IMG/VR virus record: IMGVR_UViG_3300033143_007503
Coordinates: 1-37,977 of that record
Direction: 5' to 3' (one strand)
DNA length: 37,977 nt
Source of the DNA: a virus
The position numbers and the translations under genes are program-made. Below the pieces are notes generated by a model that was given only the letters and a program-made list of their open reading frames with translations, was not told where the DNA came from and did not search any database. Each line of letters opens with the position of its first letter. Position 1 is the stretch's first letter. This document shows, one piece after another, positions 9,027 to 16,664 of this stretch.

Positions 9027-9809
9027 TTACCACAACCAAACCCCCATTGGCTCAGCAAGATTTATAGCTTTTTCGATTATTTCGTCCCTATCCTTTTGTC
9101 CTTCTTGCACCATATCAGACCCATCATAAGTAATTGACCCACCATCTGGCGTAGGCATTCCTTGGATCTTACGGCGAGCGCTCCCAACAGTGATTCTCGC
9201 TTCAGCCAACATCATATCATAACATAGCTGTCGCGATTGTGGACTTCTAAAATGGTTCACAACCGGCACATAAAGCACAACTACTGGAAATGCACCCTTC
9301 GGTGTCGGGTAAAGCCTAATCAATTGATCTTTAGCACTAAGAGAATCGCCCTCAACTGTGCTAGTGCCCTCATTGATTACTTCCCAATGCCCTTCAGTGC
9401 CTAAGATTTTCTGACTAAATTTTCTATAAGCTTGCAAAAGATGATAATCAGTGAGTATATTTTGGATACCACTAATATTACCAATGTTGAATAAAAATGA
9501 TTCCGCTCCAAAGACATCATCAATTCTAGTTGTTACTGGATCCCAATTTACTTGCTGTATCCAGTACGCATCCTCAGGTAATGGATACGTTGATTGAAGA
9601 GGACTTGTCCAAAAAAGTGCTAATTTTTGTTCTCTTGGAAAGTATCCGGCGATAAAGTCACCGGCTACTCTAAATATAGTTTCCCACTGGTCCTCAGTAA
9701 TTTCTACTTCGATTACAGGAAAACCTAATTTGGTCAACACATATTTCTTCATCGGTTCACTACGAACCTTAAGAACACTCGGCAGATCAGCAGGGGCTAA
9801 TATAGCCAT
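9027..9809 (-). CDS. neck protein (T4 gp13-like)
   Basis: Probable head-completion/neck protein. The central pattern (YPLPEDAYWIQQVNW, then DDVFGAESFLFNIGNISG, then a helix FSQKILG followed by LIRLYPTPKGAFPVVVLYV) matches the gp13-type arrangement seen in T4-like phages: strand, DxFG, helix pair and C-terminal strands. At 260 aa it is a little shorter than T4 gp13 (309 aa). It lies upstream of the gp14-, gp15- and sheath-like genes, which preserves T4 order with insertions. The start has only weak GGGAT upstream. Comparison was by eye. Confidence 0.5.
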   Translation of the reverse strand: MAILAPADLPSVLKVRSEPMKKYVLTKLGFPVIEVEITEDQWETIFRVAGDFIAGYFPREQKLALFWTSPLQSTYPLPEDAYWIQQVNWDPVTTRIDDVFGAESFLFNIGNISGIQNILTDYHLLQAYRKFSQKILGTEGHWEVINEGTSTVEGDSLSAKDQLIRLYPTPKGAFPVVVLYVPVVNHFRSPQSRQLCYDMMLAEARITVGSARRKIQGMPTPDGGSITYDGSDMVQEGQKDRDEIIEKAINLAEPMGVWLW

Positions 9810-9874
9810 ATTATAATCCCAACAAATGCTAGTAACAACTACAATATTTTCGATTAGAAATCATTAGGTGAACC

Positions 9875-10363
9875 ATGACAATCCACATCTTATTGTACAA
9901 AACTAAAGGATTAATTGGCAGCTTAATACGATGGCAAACTCGCTCACGATATAGTCATGCGGCATTATTATTTGATAAAACCATGGTCATAGAATCACAC
10001 TTCAAAACAGGAGTAATTTCAAGAAACGTCGAAGAATGTGATCTAAATGCTCATGCATGCACCTTCGAAGTATCAGAAGAAAATGCACTAAAAATCAAAG
10101 AATGGTCGATTAGAACAATAGGTTATAAATATGATTGGCAAGCTATTTTACGGTTTTTATCACGACGACGGATGACAAATGATTTCAAATGGTTCTGTTC
10201 CGAACATGTATTCGAAGCATTGCTACAAGGCAATGTTCGATTATTGATTAACACAGAAAGCTGGGAAGTAAGTCCGGGATTATTATCTAGGTCACCACTA
10301 CTACAACGACATGGACCGTTAAAAAATGTTAAGGAAAATGATACCCTCTATCACCATAAATAA
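9875..10363 (+). CDS. permuted NlpC/P60-like papain-fold hydrolase
   Basis: A second, divergent member of the permuted NlpC/P60 (YiiX/YebB-like) family. Residues RYSHAALLF hold the catalytic-type His (H28) and WFCSEHVFEAL holds the Cys (C108). The start phrase IHILLYKTKGLIGSLIRWQT is typical of these 160-aa proteins. AGGTG lies 4 nt before the ATG. It is on the plus strand within the minus-strand late operon, and its end overlaps the next gene tail to tail by 35 bp. It might modify host wall peptides or lipids; the substrate cannot be read from the sequence. Confidence 0.65.
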   Translation: MTIHILLYKTKGLIGSLIRWQTRSRYSHAALLFDKTMVIESHFKTGVISRNVEECDLNAHACTFEVSEENALKIKEWSIRTIGYKYDWQAILRFLSRRRMTNDFKWFCSEHVFEALLQGNVRLLINTESWEVSPGLLSRSPLLQRHGPLKNVKENDTLYHHK

Positions 10364-10871
10364 CCCCAGAATAATCTAAGCGAAATATCTCATACTCAAT
10401 CCCAACCGGAAGACCGGCTGCAATACCCGTTTCTAATGCTAATTTGCAAGCCGCAGCATCAGTATCAGTAGTGCTAGCAGGATTTTGTAACCACGGAGTG
10501 GCCCCAGGACCTTCCCAGATTTCCCCCGAGGAAATAACCATTTTTTCTGGATGTGGTTGAGTATTTGCAGCAGATGAATTAAAAAATCCTGTGATCATAG
10601 TCTGGGCCGGTGTTTCACCCAATTGAGGTTTTACAGCCATCCCAGGTGTCATACCACCCATCCCGCCGCCCCCAGAACCACCATTAGATGTTTGTTGGCC
10701 GCCCCCAGGTGATGCAATATTTAATAATGCTTCATCCTCAAGGCCCTCATACATAAGAACACCGATTTTTTGCATGTCCCGCCATGTTTCGAATCTTTTC
10801 GTTTTTAGCTCACCTGAGCCTCTAGCCGGTACGATTTTAACATGAGCTGTAAATGGAACCCATCTGGTCAT
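10329..10871 (-). CDS. structural protein with Gly-rich linker
   Basis: Unrecognised 180-aa protein. Residues 1-55 form one small domain. Residues 57-77 are a flexible Gly/Ser/Met-rich linker, and a second beta-type domain closes the chain (GIEYEIFRLDYSGVIYGDRG). The linked two-domain layout suggests a virion protein joining two surfaces. AAAGGAG is well spaced before the ATG at 10871. The last 35 bp overlap the convergent plus-strand gene. Confidence 0.6.
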   Translation of the reverse strand: MTRWVPFTAHVKIVPARGSGELKTKRFETWRDMQKIGVLMYEGLEDEALLNIASPGGGQQTSNGGSGGGGMGGMTPGMAVKPQLGETPAQTMITGFFNSSAANTQPHPEKMVISSGEIWEGPGATPWLQNPASTTDTDAAACKLALETGIAAGLPVGIEYEIFRLDYSGVIYGDRGYHFP

Positions 10872-10900
10872 AATTATTCTCCTTTATGATATCTTTGACC

Positions 10901-11581
10901 CTATATTTGGTTATCAAAGACAGAGTAGCGGAGGACATGAAGAATTATTGTTACTAAACCAATCCCAACCGCATCCTCTACATTATAATAAAGAACATCT
11001 CCACGATTCAAATCCAAAGTCCATCCGTCAAGTGGAACCTCGACTGTCTTCACATCATTGATGATAGCAGCTTTAGTTGTTCCAGAAATTGATGTCTTAA
11101 CAGGATAATCCTCAGCCGCACCCTTCAAAACATCAAACCTAATCGATCCAGTAGTATTAGCAAAAATATCAATCCTATCAATTATAGCATCATAACCAAC
11201 TTGAATACCAACCCCCTGATCACCAATTGACACCGTAGTATCAGATCCTATCGTAAACTGCAGAGTATCTCGTCTTAGATTGACAATACTATTAGTTAAC
11301 CAACTAAAGTATTTCTCAAGATTCGAACCCACAGTTACTTTTGTAAGCTTATTTAAAAGCTCTTCATCAATATCTAAATCTACTGTATCAGTCTCTTGAT
11401 TATACTTTGTCAAAAACTCAAGATTACTATCATCAGTGAAAGCAACACGACAAATAGCCGCATGGATAATAAGATCCCGAACATCTGACCAATCACCACT
11501 ATCTTGCGTAGAAATAGCCTGTGGCGCAATCGGATTAGATAAACCACGAGCAGATGGGACAGGGAAATTATATTTAGTCAT
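10901..11581 (-). CDS. fibre/baseplate-type structural protein
   Basis: Unrecognised 226-aa protein. The N-terminal 90 residues are helical (LEFLTKYNQETDTVDLDIDE, then LEKYFSWL). The C-terminal 130 residues look like a jelly-roll domain: IDRIDIFANTTGSIRFDVLK, then LDLNRGDVLYYNV, ending with strands. Such C-terminal domains are common in phage fibre and baseplate appendage proteins. Its start is fused to the preceding gene's stop as TAATG, with GAGG upstream. It could be a short tail fibre or a trimerising base. Confidence 0.6.
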   Translation of the reverse strand: MTKYNFPVPSARGLSNPIAPQAISTQDSGDWSDVRDLIIHAAICRVAFTDDSNLEFLTKYNQETDTVDLDIDEELLNKLTKVTVGSNLEKYFSWLTNSIVNLRRDTLQFTIGSDTTVSIGDQGVGIQVGYDAIIDRIDIFANTTGSIRFDVLKGAAEDYPVKTSISGTTKAAIINDVKTVEVPLDGWTLDLNRGDVLYYNVEDAVGIGLVTIILHVLRYSVFDNQI

Positions 11582-12081
11582 TAAATATCCTCTGTGATCA
11601 TCGACCCCATCAACCTGATCTGCTGCGATTCCTCCAAAAATGCTTCATCCCCACCATACAATCGAATCGGAGTACCATATAGAGCTATATCCTTAGTATA
11701 TGATTGATTATCGTCAGCAACTAATTGTGGTTCCCCAATATTCTCAGTAACGAACTGTTGGATCACTTCCATAGTCCTACTACTAATCTCTTCATCAAGT
11801 TTCGATTTTGAACCAACAAAAATATAATCCTTATTGATACTCTCTGTTCTAGGCTTTCCTGATTTTAGACAACAAAGTATACGTCGTCCGCCAACAGTTT
11901 CCTTAATAGCCATCCCAAGACGGTTAAAATCTTTATTCATTTGATGTAAAGATCGCCAATTATGACACATCTTCACACGTTTAACAACATCACCAACCCA
12001 ACCAGGAAGATTATTTTCTTCTTGCATTTGTTTAGATTGATTGCCCTCGCCGGGCAGATGGATGTGTATGTCATATTTCAT
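11581..12081 (-). CDS. hypothetical protein in structural operon
   Basis: Unrecognised 166-aa mixed alpha/beta protein. Positively charged patches (VVKRVKMCHNW, GGRRILCCLKSGKPR) lie in the first half, and an acidic tail in the second. The start MKYDIHIHLPGEG overlaps the stop of the upstream 54-aa ORF as ATGA; the end overlaps the next gene's start as TAATG. This places it firmly in the operon. Nothing indicates a specific function. Confidence 0.55.
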   Translation of the reverse strand: MKYDIHIHLPGEGNQSKQMQEENNLPGWVGDVVKRVKMCHNWRSLHQMNKDFNRLGMAIKETVGGRRILCCLKSGKPRTESINKDYIFVGSKSKLDEEISSRTMEVIQQFVTENIGEPQLVADDNQSYTKDIALYGTPIRLYGGDEAFLEESQQIRLMGSMITEDI

Positions 12082-12242
12082 GATGTACCTACCGCATAAT
12101 TGGCTCTCGAAACAAATCCTGCACCAGCAAAAGAAACAGAATAACCGACCGGCGACACTCCGCTAATATACCAACCAAATGTACTCACCGACAGGAGATT
12201 ATGATCTCCAAACCAACCAAAAGTTGATATTGCAGTAAGCAT
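12078..12242 (-). CDS. 54-aa Gly/aromatic small protein
   Basis: This short ORF fills the gap between two larger genes exactly. Its ATG (12242) shares bases with the preceding stop (TAATG), and its TGA shares bases with the next ATG (ATGA). The product is rich in Gly, Phe, Trp and Ser, with STFGW occurring twice (about residues 6-10 and 20-24) and a C-terminal GYSVSFAGAGFVSRANYA segment. It resembles a short beta-strand tip or whisker peptide of a virion fibre. Translational coupling is the main evidence. Confidence 0.6.
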   Translation of the reverse strand: MLTAISTFGWFGDHNLLSVSTFGWYISGVSPVGYSVSFAGAGFVSRANYAVGTS

Positions 12243-13876
12243 TATAATTGCGTTCTCTGGTTCCCAGACTTAACTAATACAAATCGCGGTGTAGAATTAT
12301 CTTGTTCGTAGAAAGTAAATGTCCCAGACGGATTCTCAACTATTCTACCTTTAGCCATAGCTATCAAATCCGCTAAAATATCTTCAAATTTCACCCCATC
12401 GTATGTTTGTGCATTAATTTCTGCTACAACATTTGATGGAATAGCATCAATTTTAGCATCAATTGATCCAACAATAGCAGCACCCGCCGACGGAGCAAGT
12501 TTCATAGAATCTCTGATCTCTTGCGTTGACAGAAAATCATTAGATTCCACCAATTCATCAATAATATTAGCGCCACCGGTATAAGTATCTCGATTAGTCC
12601 ATTTCCCAATACCGCGAAGCACAATAGTACCATTCGTCACAGTATTATCAATAATCACCTGACCACTCGCCATATCAATGCTTACTGATTCAGGCCCAGT
12701 TTTATTTATTAATTTAATACCACCATTATAATTCCGCACAGCTAAAGATTGACCAGAACCGTTCATATCAACTGTTGGCGTCATCACACCTGGAACCCCA
12801 GACCAACAATCTAAAATATGAGTAATTTTCCCATTACCTAAAGTGATTGTTCTATGCAAAATACATTGTTCAATAATCCCATCTACACCATCAAAATCAT
12901 CAATATGACATCCAAATAGATTACAACTACTGTCTATAGTTCCCTCAACAGTAGCATTTTTAACTATAGCTTGATCAATATTTGTTAAATGTGTAAACGT
13001 AATAGTTGATAATGTTGGGCTCTGCCCTATAATTATTATCGCTGAATGATGATCCGATGGAACGAAATCATAGGTCAAATCACCATTAACAAAAATAGTC
13101 GAAAATCCACGCTCAAGTGCGATTATATGAGCATAATACAAACTATTAACAGGTTGTCTAGGAGTCCCAGAAGGGTATATGTCACTAGCAACACCGTTTA
13201 TAACATCAACAGTCACCCCACCACCAAAACTTGAATATTGAATATCTTCAGACTGTTGGAAAGTAGCTGATGATGATGATGTACGAACAGCATATGTCCC
13301 AAAAGATGGAAATAATGCATTAATGCTACTACCATCAGCATCAATGGCTACTACATTGCCGCCAGATATAGAACATTCAACAACATAATAAACATTATAC
13401 GCTTCACCAACGTCAAAATCATCTTCAATGCCGCCCGTTGGAGATAGTATGCGCAATTCTGTCGGACTAATTATCTCTAATACTTCCCCAACTCCTTGAT
13501 CTGTTGTATTTGCTACAAAATCGCCGGGTTTTACTCCAGAACTTACAAAATCAGCCGCAGAATCTATTACTTGAATTATACTTCCGGGTGTGCTTGCGGT
13601 AGTAATCGTACCTTGGTTGAGAATTACGGTACGACGCTCGAACATGATTTGAGCGTTTAGAAGGGTTGCTGTAAGACCTACGCTAACCCCACCACCCAGG
13701 TTTTCTTTACCTGCGGTAGTGATAAGACTGGGATACTGCATAGCTCCAGGCTCATCTTCGATATTTTTCAGAGTATCATGGAGATCTTGTATAGTGATCT
13801 CCGCACTCGGAGAAGCAATTGCTATGAGGCGTGGGCTAAGATTCCATAAAACGGAAATGTCTGATCTTGTTGCCAT
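12242..13876 (-). CDS. large beta-rich tail fibre/appendage protein
   Basis: Probable fibre or baseplate appendage, 544 aa. The N-terminal 85 residues contain ITIQDLHDTLKNIEDEPGAM and ENLGGGVSVGLTATLLNAQI, an attachment-type module seen in phage minor structural proteins. The 828-aa neighbour has a related start (LYSYLQDVFDEPEQM). Residues 90-400 are beta-rich with parallel-helix-like spacing. The C-terminus (YDGVKFEDILADLIAMAKGR, then FTFYEQDNSTPRFVL) is a helix-plus-strand cap. AAGGA precedes the ATG. Receptor binding is an inference. Confidence 0.65.
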   Translation of the reverse strand: MATRSDISVLWNLSPRLIAIASPSAEITIQDLHDTLKNIEDEPGAMQYPSLITTAGKENLGGGVSVGLTATLLNAQIMFERRTVILNQGTITTASTPGSIIQVIDSAADFVSSGVKPGDFVANTTDQGVGEVLEIISPTELRILSPTGGIEDDFDVGEAYNVYYVVECSISGGNVVAIDADGSSINALFPSFGTYAVRTSSSSATFQQSEDIQYSSFGGGVTVDVINGVASDIYPSGTPRQPVNSLYYAHIIALERGFSTIFVNGDLTYDFVPSDHHSAIIIIGQSPTLSTITFTHLTNIDQAIVKNATVEGTIDSSCNLFGCHIDDFDGVDGIIEQCILHRTITLGNGKITHILDCWSGVPGVMTPTVDMNGSGQSLAVRNYNGGIKLINKTGPESVSIDMASGQVIIDNTVTNGTIVLRGIGKWTNRDTYTGGANIIDELVESNDFLSTQEIRDSMKLAPSAGAAIVGSIDAKIDAIPSNVVAEINAQTYDGVKFEDILADLIAMAKGRIVENPSGTFTFYEQDNSTPRFVLVKSGNQRTQL

Positions 13877-13889
13877 CTACACATTTCCT

Positions 13890-14114
13890 TTAGCCTCCGG
13901 CCTCTCTCGACTTATCTCTAGCACGGACTCTGACAAGAAGCGCTTCTAATTCGTCAGCCTTGTCTCGTTGAACTTGAGCTGCTTCCTGAAAACTTTTAGC
14001 ATCAATTTCTAAGGACTCGGCTTTCTTTTTATGGTCCATTATTTGCAGGGCCAAAGATCCCGCATCATATGTTTCCATAGGGTCCATTCTAGAAATTTTT
14101 AATTTTCTAGCCAT
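13890..14114 (-). CDS. small coiled-coil protein
   Basis: A 74-aa highly charged protein. Residues 15-70 are a continuous heptad-like helix (for example SLEIDAKSFQEAAQVQRDKA), likely a coiled coil. ATG 14114 is chosen because AGGAG lies 4 nt upstream; the longer frame from 14144 starts inside the upstream gene without a site. It sits between two fibre-like genes and could be a fibre chaperone, hinge or trimerisation peptide. Confidence 0.6.
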   Translation of the reverse strand: MARKLKISRMDPMETYDAGSLALQIMDHKKKAESLEIDAKSFQEAAQVQRDKADELEALLVRVRARDKSREAGG

Positions 14115-14124
14115 TTCTCTCCTC

Positions 14125-16611
14125 TTAAGATGCGATTGGATCATCAGTTCTAATTGCCGTTACAGTAAGATTAGAATTTTCGATTTTCTGACCTTTCTGT
14201 TCAAACGGCAAAATTCTATCAGCGCTAATATCAGGAGACGAAAAACGTGCTCTAACGATAATCTCAGTATCAGCAGCGTATTTAATGCTCTTCGAAATAG
14301 TTGAAGCAGCTGCGACATCATCAATGTACGGGAAGTAACAAGTATCAGCAGCATCCAGAAGGATCGGAAGAAGATTGAAGTCATAATTCTTCGACGCCCA
14401 CGTTGTCCCATTATTACTTACTTCAAGCGTATCATCATCAATCCTTCGGATGATTACAGAATATTCAGTATCATCAGTATTACGAATCAACATACCAATC
14501 TTAGGATAACCATCATCCCCAAAATTAGCAATAGGTGCAATACCAACATCTACAATCGTAGTTGTCGAACCACCAGCATCCGCCGTAGCACCAGGCTGAG
14601 TAACAGTCCTCAAAGTCACATTCGTAGTAGCATAAGAGGAATATTCCATCCTCCACTCAGTCCCATCGGTAGCTGAAGTATCTACAACTCGAATCCAGCC
14701 AACAGATGGAACATCCTGTTCAACATTCGCATCAAGAACAACCAAAGCTGCACCAACCGCACCAGATGCTACCCCTACTGTCGTCTTGACAATATCATCA
14801 CCACCAGAAGTTGCCACTTCAAAAATCGTAGCACGGTCACCAGATTCCAAACCAGCAAAAGTAATAGAAATCGTCGTCGGAGGCTGAAAAGCACCACCGG
14901 TGACATCACTCGTCTGCCAGTTGTTATTATCAGCTGCCGGAACATTAGTTAAAACAACACCACGAGCAACGAAAAATCGACCACCAGCAAAAGAACCAAA
15001 CGGAGCAGCGTTCACATCAACAAGATTACTTTGATTCGTACTTGCCGAAACAGACCCAGTTCCTTCATCTGTTATCGTATCAGCACTGGTAAATGATCCC
15101 TTAACATTAGTAACAATCAAATACCCAACAGCACCACTCCAATAATATGCTACAAGTTCAGCCTCTGCTGACGAACTACTACCAATAACCGTTTGGCCCT
15201 CAGTTAAAGCAACACCTTCAGCATTCGTCTCAATGTAGGCATCACCCGCACCACGATAAAACTGACCTTGTTCAGTCGTAGAACCAGGACCAGGAAGAAT
15301 CCCAGCAGTAGCCCCACGACGAGTCAAGTACATCACATGCTGATAAACATTCGCCAATGGTTGATTATTACAATCGATAGTGATTGCATAATGCTCATCA
15401 TTACCGTCTTCATCAATATCTACCGCATTTTCACCATATGTAACTGTCACACCACCAGCCACAGCACCATTAATATCAGTTGCCGCACCAGTAATCCGCG
15501 TGGCGGTTTGTGTTGAATCCTCACCAGTGATTAAATCAGTATCACCAAAATCAGCCTGATCAATACCAACCAGCACATAGTCAATCGTCGTTGAACTAAA
15601 TAAATTCGTAATTCTAGCTTTACCAGTTGTCGCACCGGTGATGATTTCACCAACTGTATAACCATTTCCATGATCAGTAGTCGTCATTCGATAAAAACCT
15701 TCCTGGTTAATATCAAAGCCCGTTGATGCAAACGGCACAACGAAGTTACCCACAGCACCCAAGAACTCGAAGTGAGAATAAACAGTATCACCCTGACGAG
15801 CAAATACCGCAAGACGACCAGAACTACCAGCATTCAGGTCATCGATCCACACCCCACCTTCTTTAGTAGCAATCAACACGTCAAAATGCCCAGATGAAAC
15901 ACCAAGAGTAGACGCAGTAAAATCAGTGTCAGAATCCCACCAAGAAACAATCTGAGTCAATTTAGGAATCGTTGTGCCACCTAAATAATCATCTTCTTGA
16001 CCAACATAAATCTCAGTATCTGCCTGAACAGTACCAACCGAGTAAACATTAGACCAAACAGCTTCACCACTATTAACAGAACCTGCACCATCAGGATCAA
16101 AGTCAGTAGTTGTTGAAGTAATATTATTAGAAGTATCAAATTGAGTCGTTGAAGTATTTCGAATCCAAACTACACCGCCACCACCGCCAGCAGTTCTAGT
16201 CGCATCCACTTTCAAGATTACACCAGTAGCACCAGACGTAGCCTGAGTGCATACTTCACCAATCTCAGTATCCGTAGGAGCAGTAGTCGAACCACTAGCC
16301 CAATAGATTAATGTAATACCATTAGTTGAAGCATGTGACCAATCAGACGACTGAAGAGACCCAGAATACAAAGCTTTCAAACTTTTGTAATCAATAAACC
16401 ACGGATATAATATGGTATACTGGGTTGGAGTCTGAGCCGACATAGGAATAGGATCATCCATCTGTTCCGGCTCATCAAACACATCCTGAAGATATGAATA
16501 TAATTCATTAACTGTATAACGCGATGGAGCAATACCAGCACCTGTGAATGTACCAGTATAAGAGATTCTTTTATTGACATAATCAATCGCAATGTCGTCA
16601 GCAATAGCCAT
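14125..16611 (-). CDS. very large beta-rich fibre-like protein
   Basis: An 828-aa probable tail fibre or virion appendage. The N-terminal module (NELYSYLQDVFDEPEQMDDP) is related to that of the 544-aa neighbour. The body alternates short beta domains with Gly/Ser/Thr-rich links. Two segments recur in the form GxxVGEI(I/C)TxxTxGxxGxI (about residues 120-135 and 320-335), as in repeat-based phage fibres. The C-terminal 90 residues (ADTEIIVRARFSSPD, ENSNLTVTAIRTDD) may be a tip. AGGAG is well placed before the ATG. Confidence 0.65.
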   Translation of the reverse strand: MAIADDIAIDYVNKRISYTGTFTGAGIAPSRYTVNELYSYLQDVFDEPEQMDDPIPMSAQTPTQYTILYPWFIDYKSLKALYSGSLQSSDWSHASTNGITLIYWASGSTTAPTDTEIGEVCTQATSGATGVILKVDATRTAGGGGGVVWIRNTSTTQFDTSNNITSTTTDFDPDGAGSVNSGEAVWSNVYSVGTVQADTEIYVGQEDDYLGGTTIPKLTQIVSWWDSDTDFTASTLGVSSGHFDVLIATKEGGVWIDDLNAGSSGRLAVFARQGDTVYSHFEFLGAVGNFVVPFASTGFDINQEGFYRMTTTDHGNGYTVGEIITGATTGKARITNLFSSTTIDYVLVGIDQADFGDTDLITGEDSTQTATRITGAATDINGAVAGGVTVTYGENAVDIDEDGNDEHYAITIDCNNQPLANVYQHVMYLTRRGATAGILPGPGSTTEQGQFYRGAGDAYIETNAEGVALTEGQTVIGSSSSAEAELVAYYWSGAVGYLIVTNVKGSFTSADTITDEGTGSVSASTNQSNLVDVNAAPFGSFAGGRFFVARGVVLTNVPAADNNNWQTSDVTGGAFQPPTTISITFAGLESGDRATIFEVATSGGDDIVKTTVGVASGAVGAALVVLDANVEQDVPSVGWIRVVDTSATDGTEWRMEYSSYATTNVTLRTVTQPGATADAGGSTTTIVDVGIAPIANFGDDGYPKIGMLIRNTDDTEYSVIIRRIDDDTLEVSNNGTTWASKNYDFNLLPILLDAADTCYFPYIDDVAAASTISKSIKYAADTEIIVRARFSSPDISADRILPFEQKGQKIENSNLTVTAIRTDDPIAS

Positions 16612-16664
16612 TTATTTAACTCCTGAAAAATTTTTATGCTAAGTTATTTTTGAATGATTTGGGT

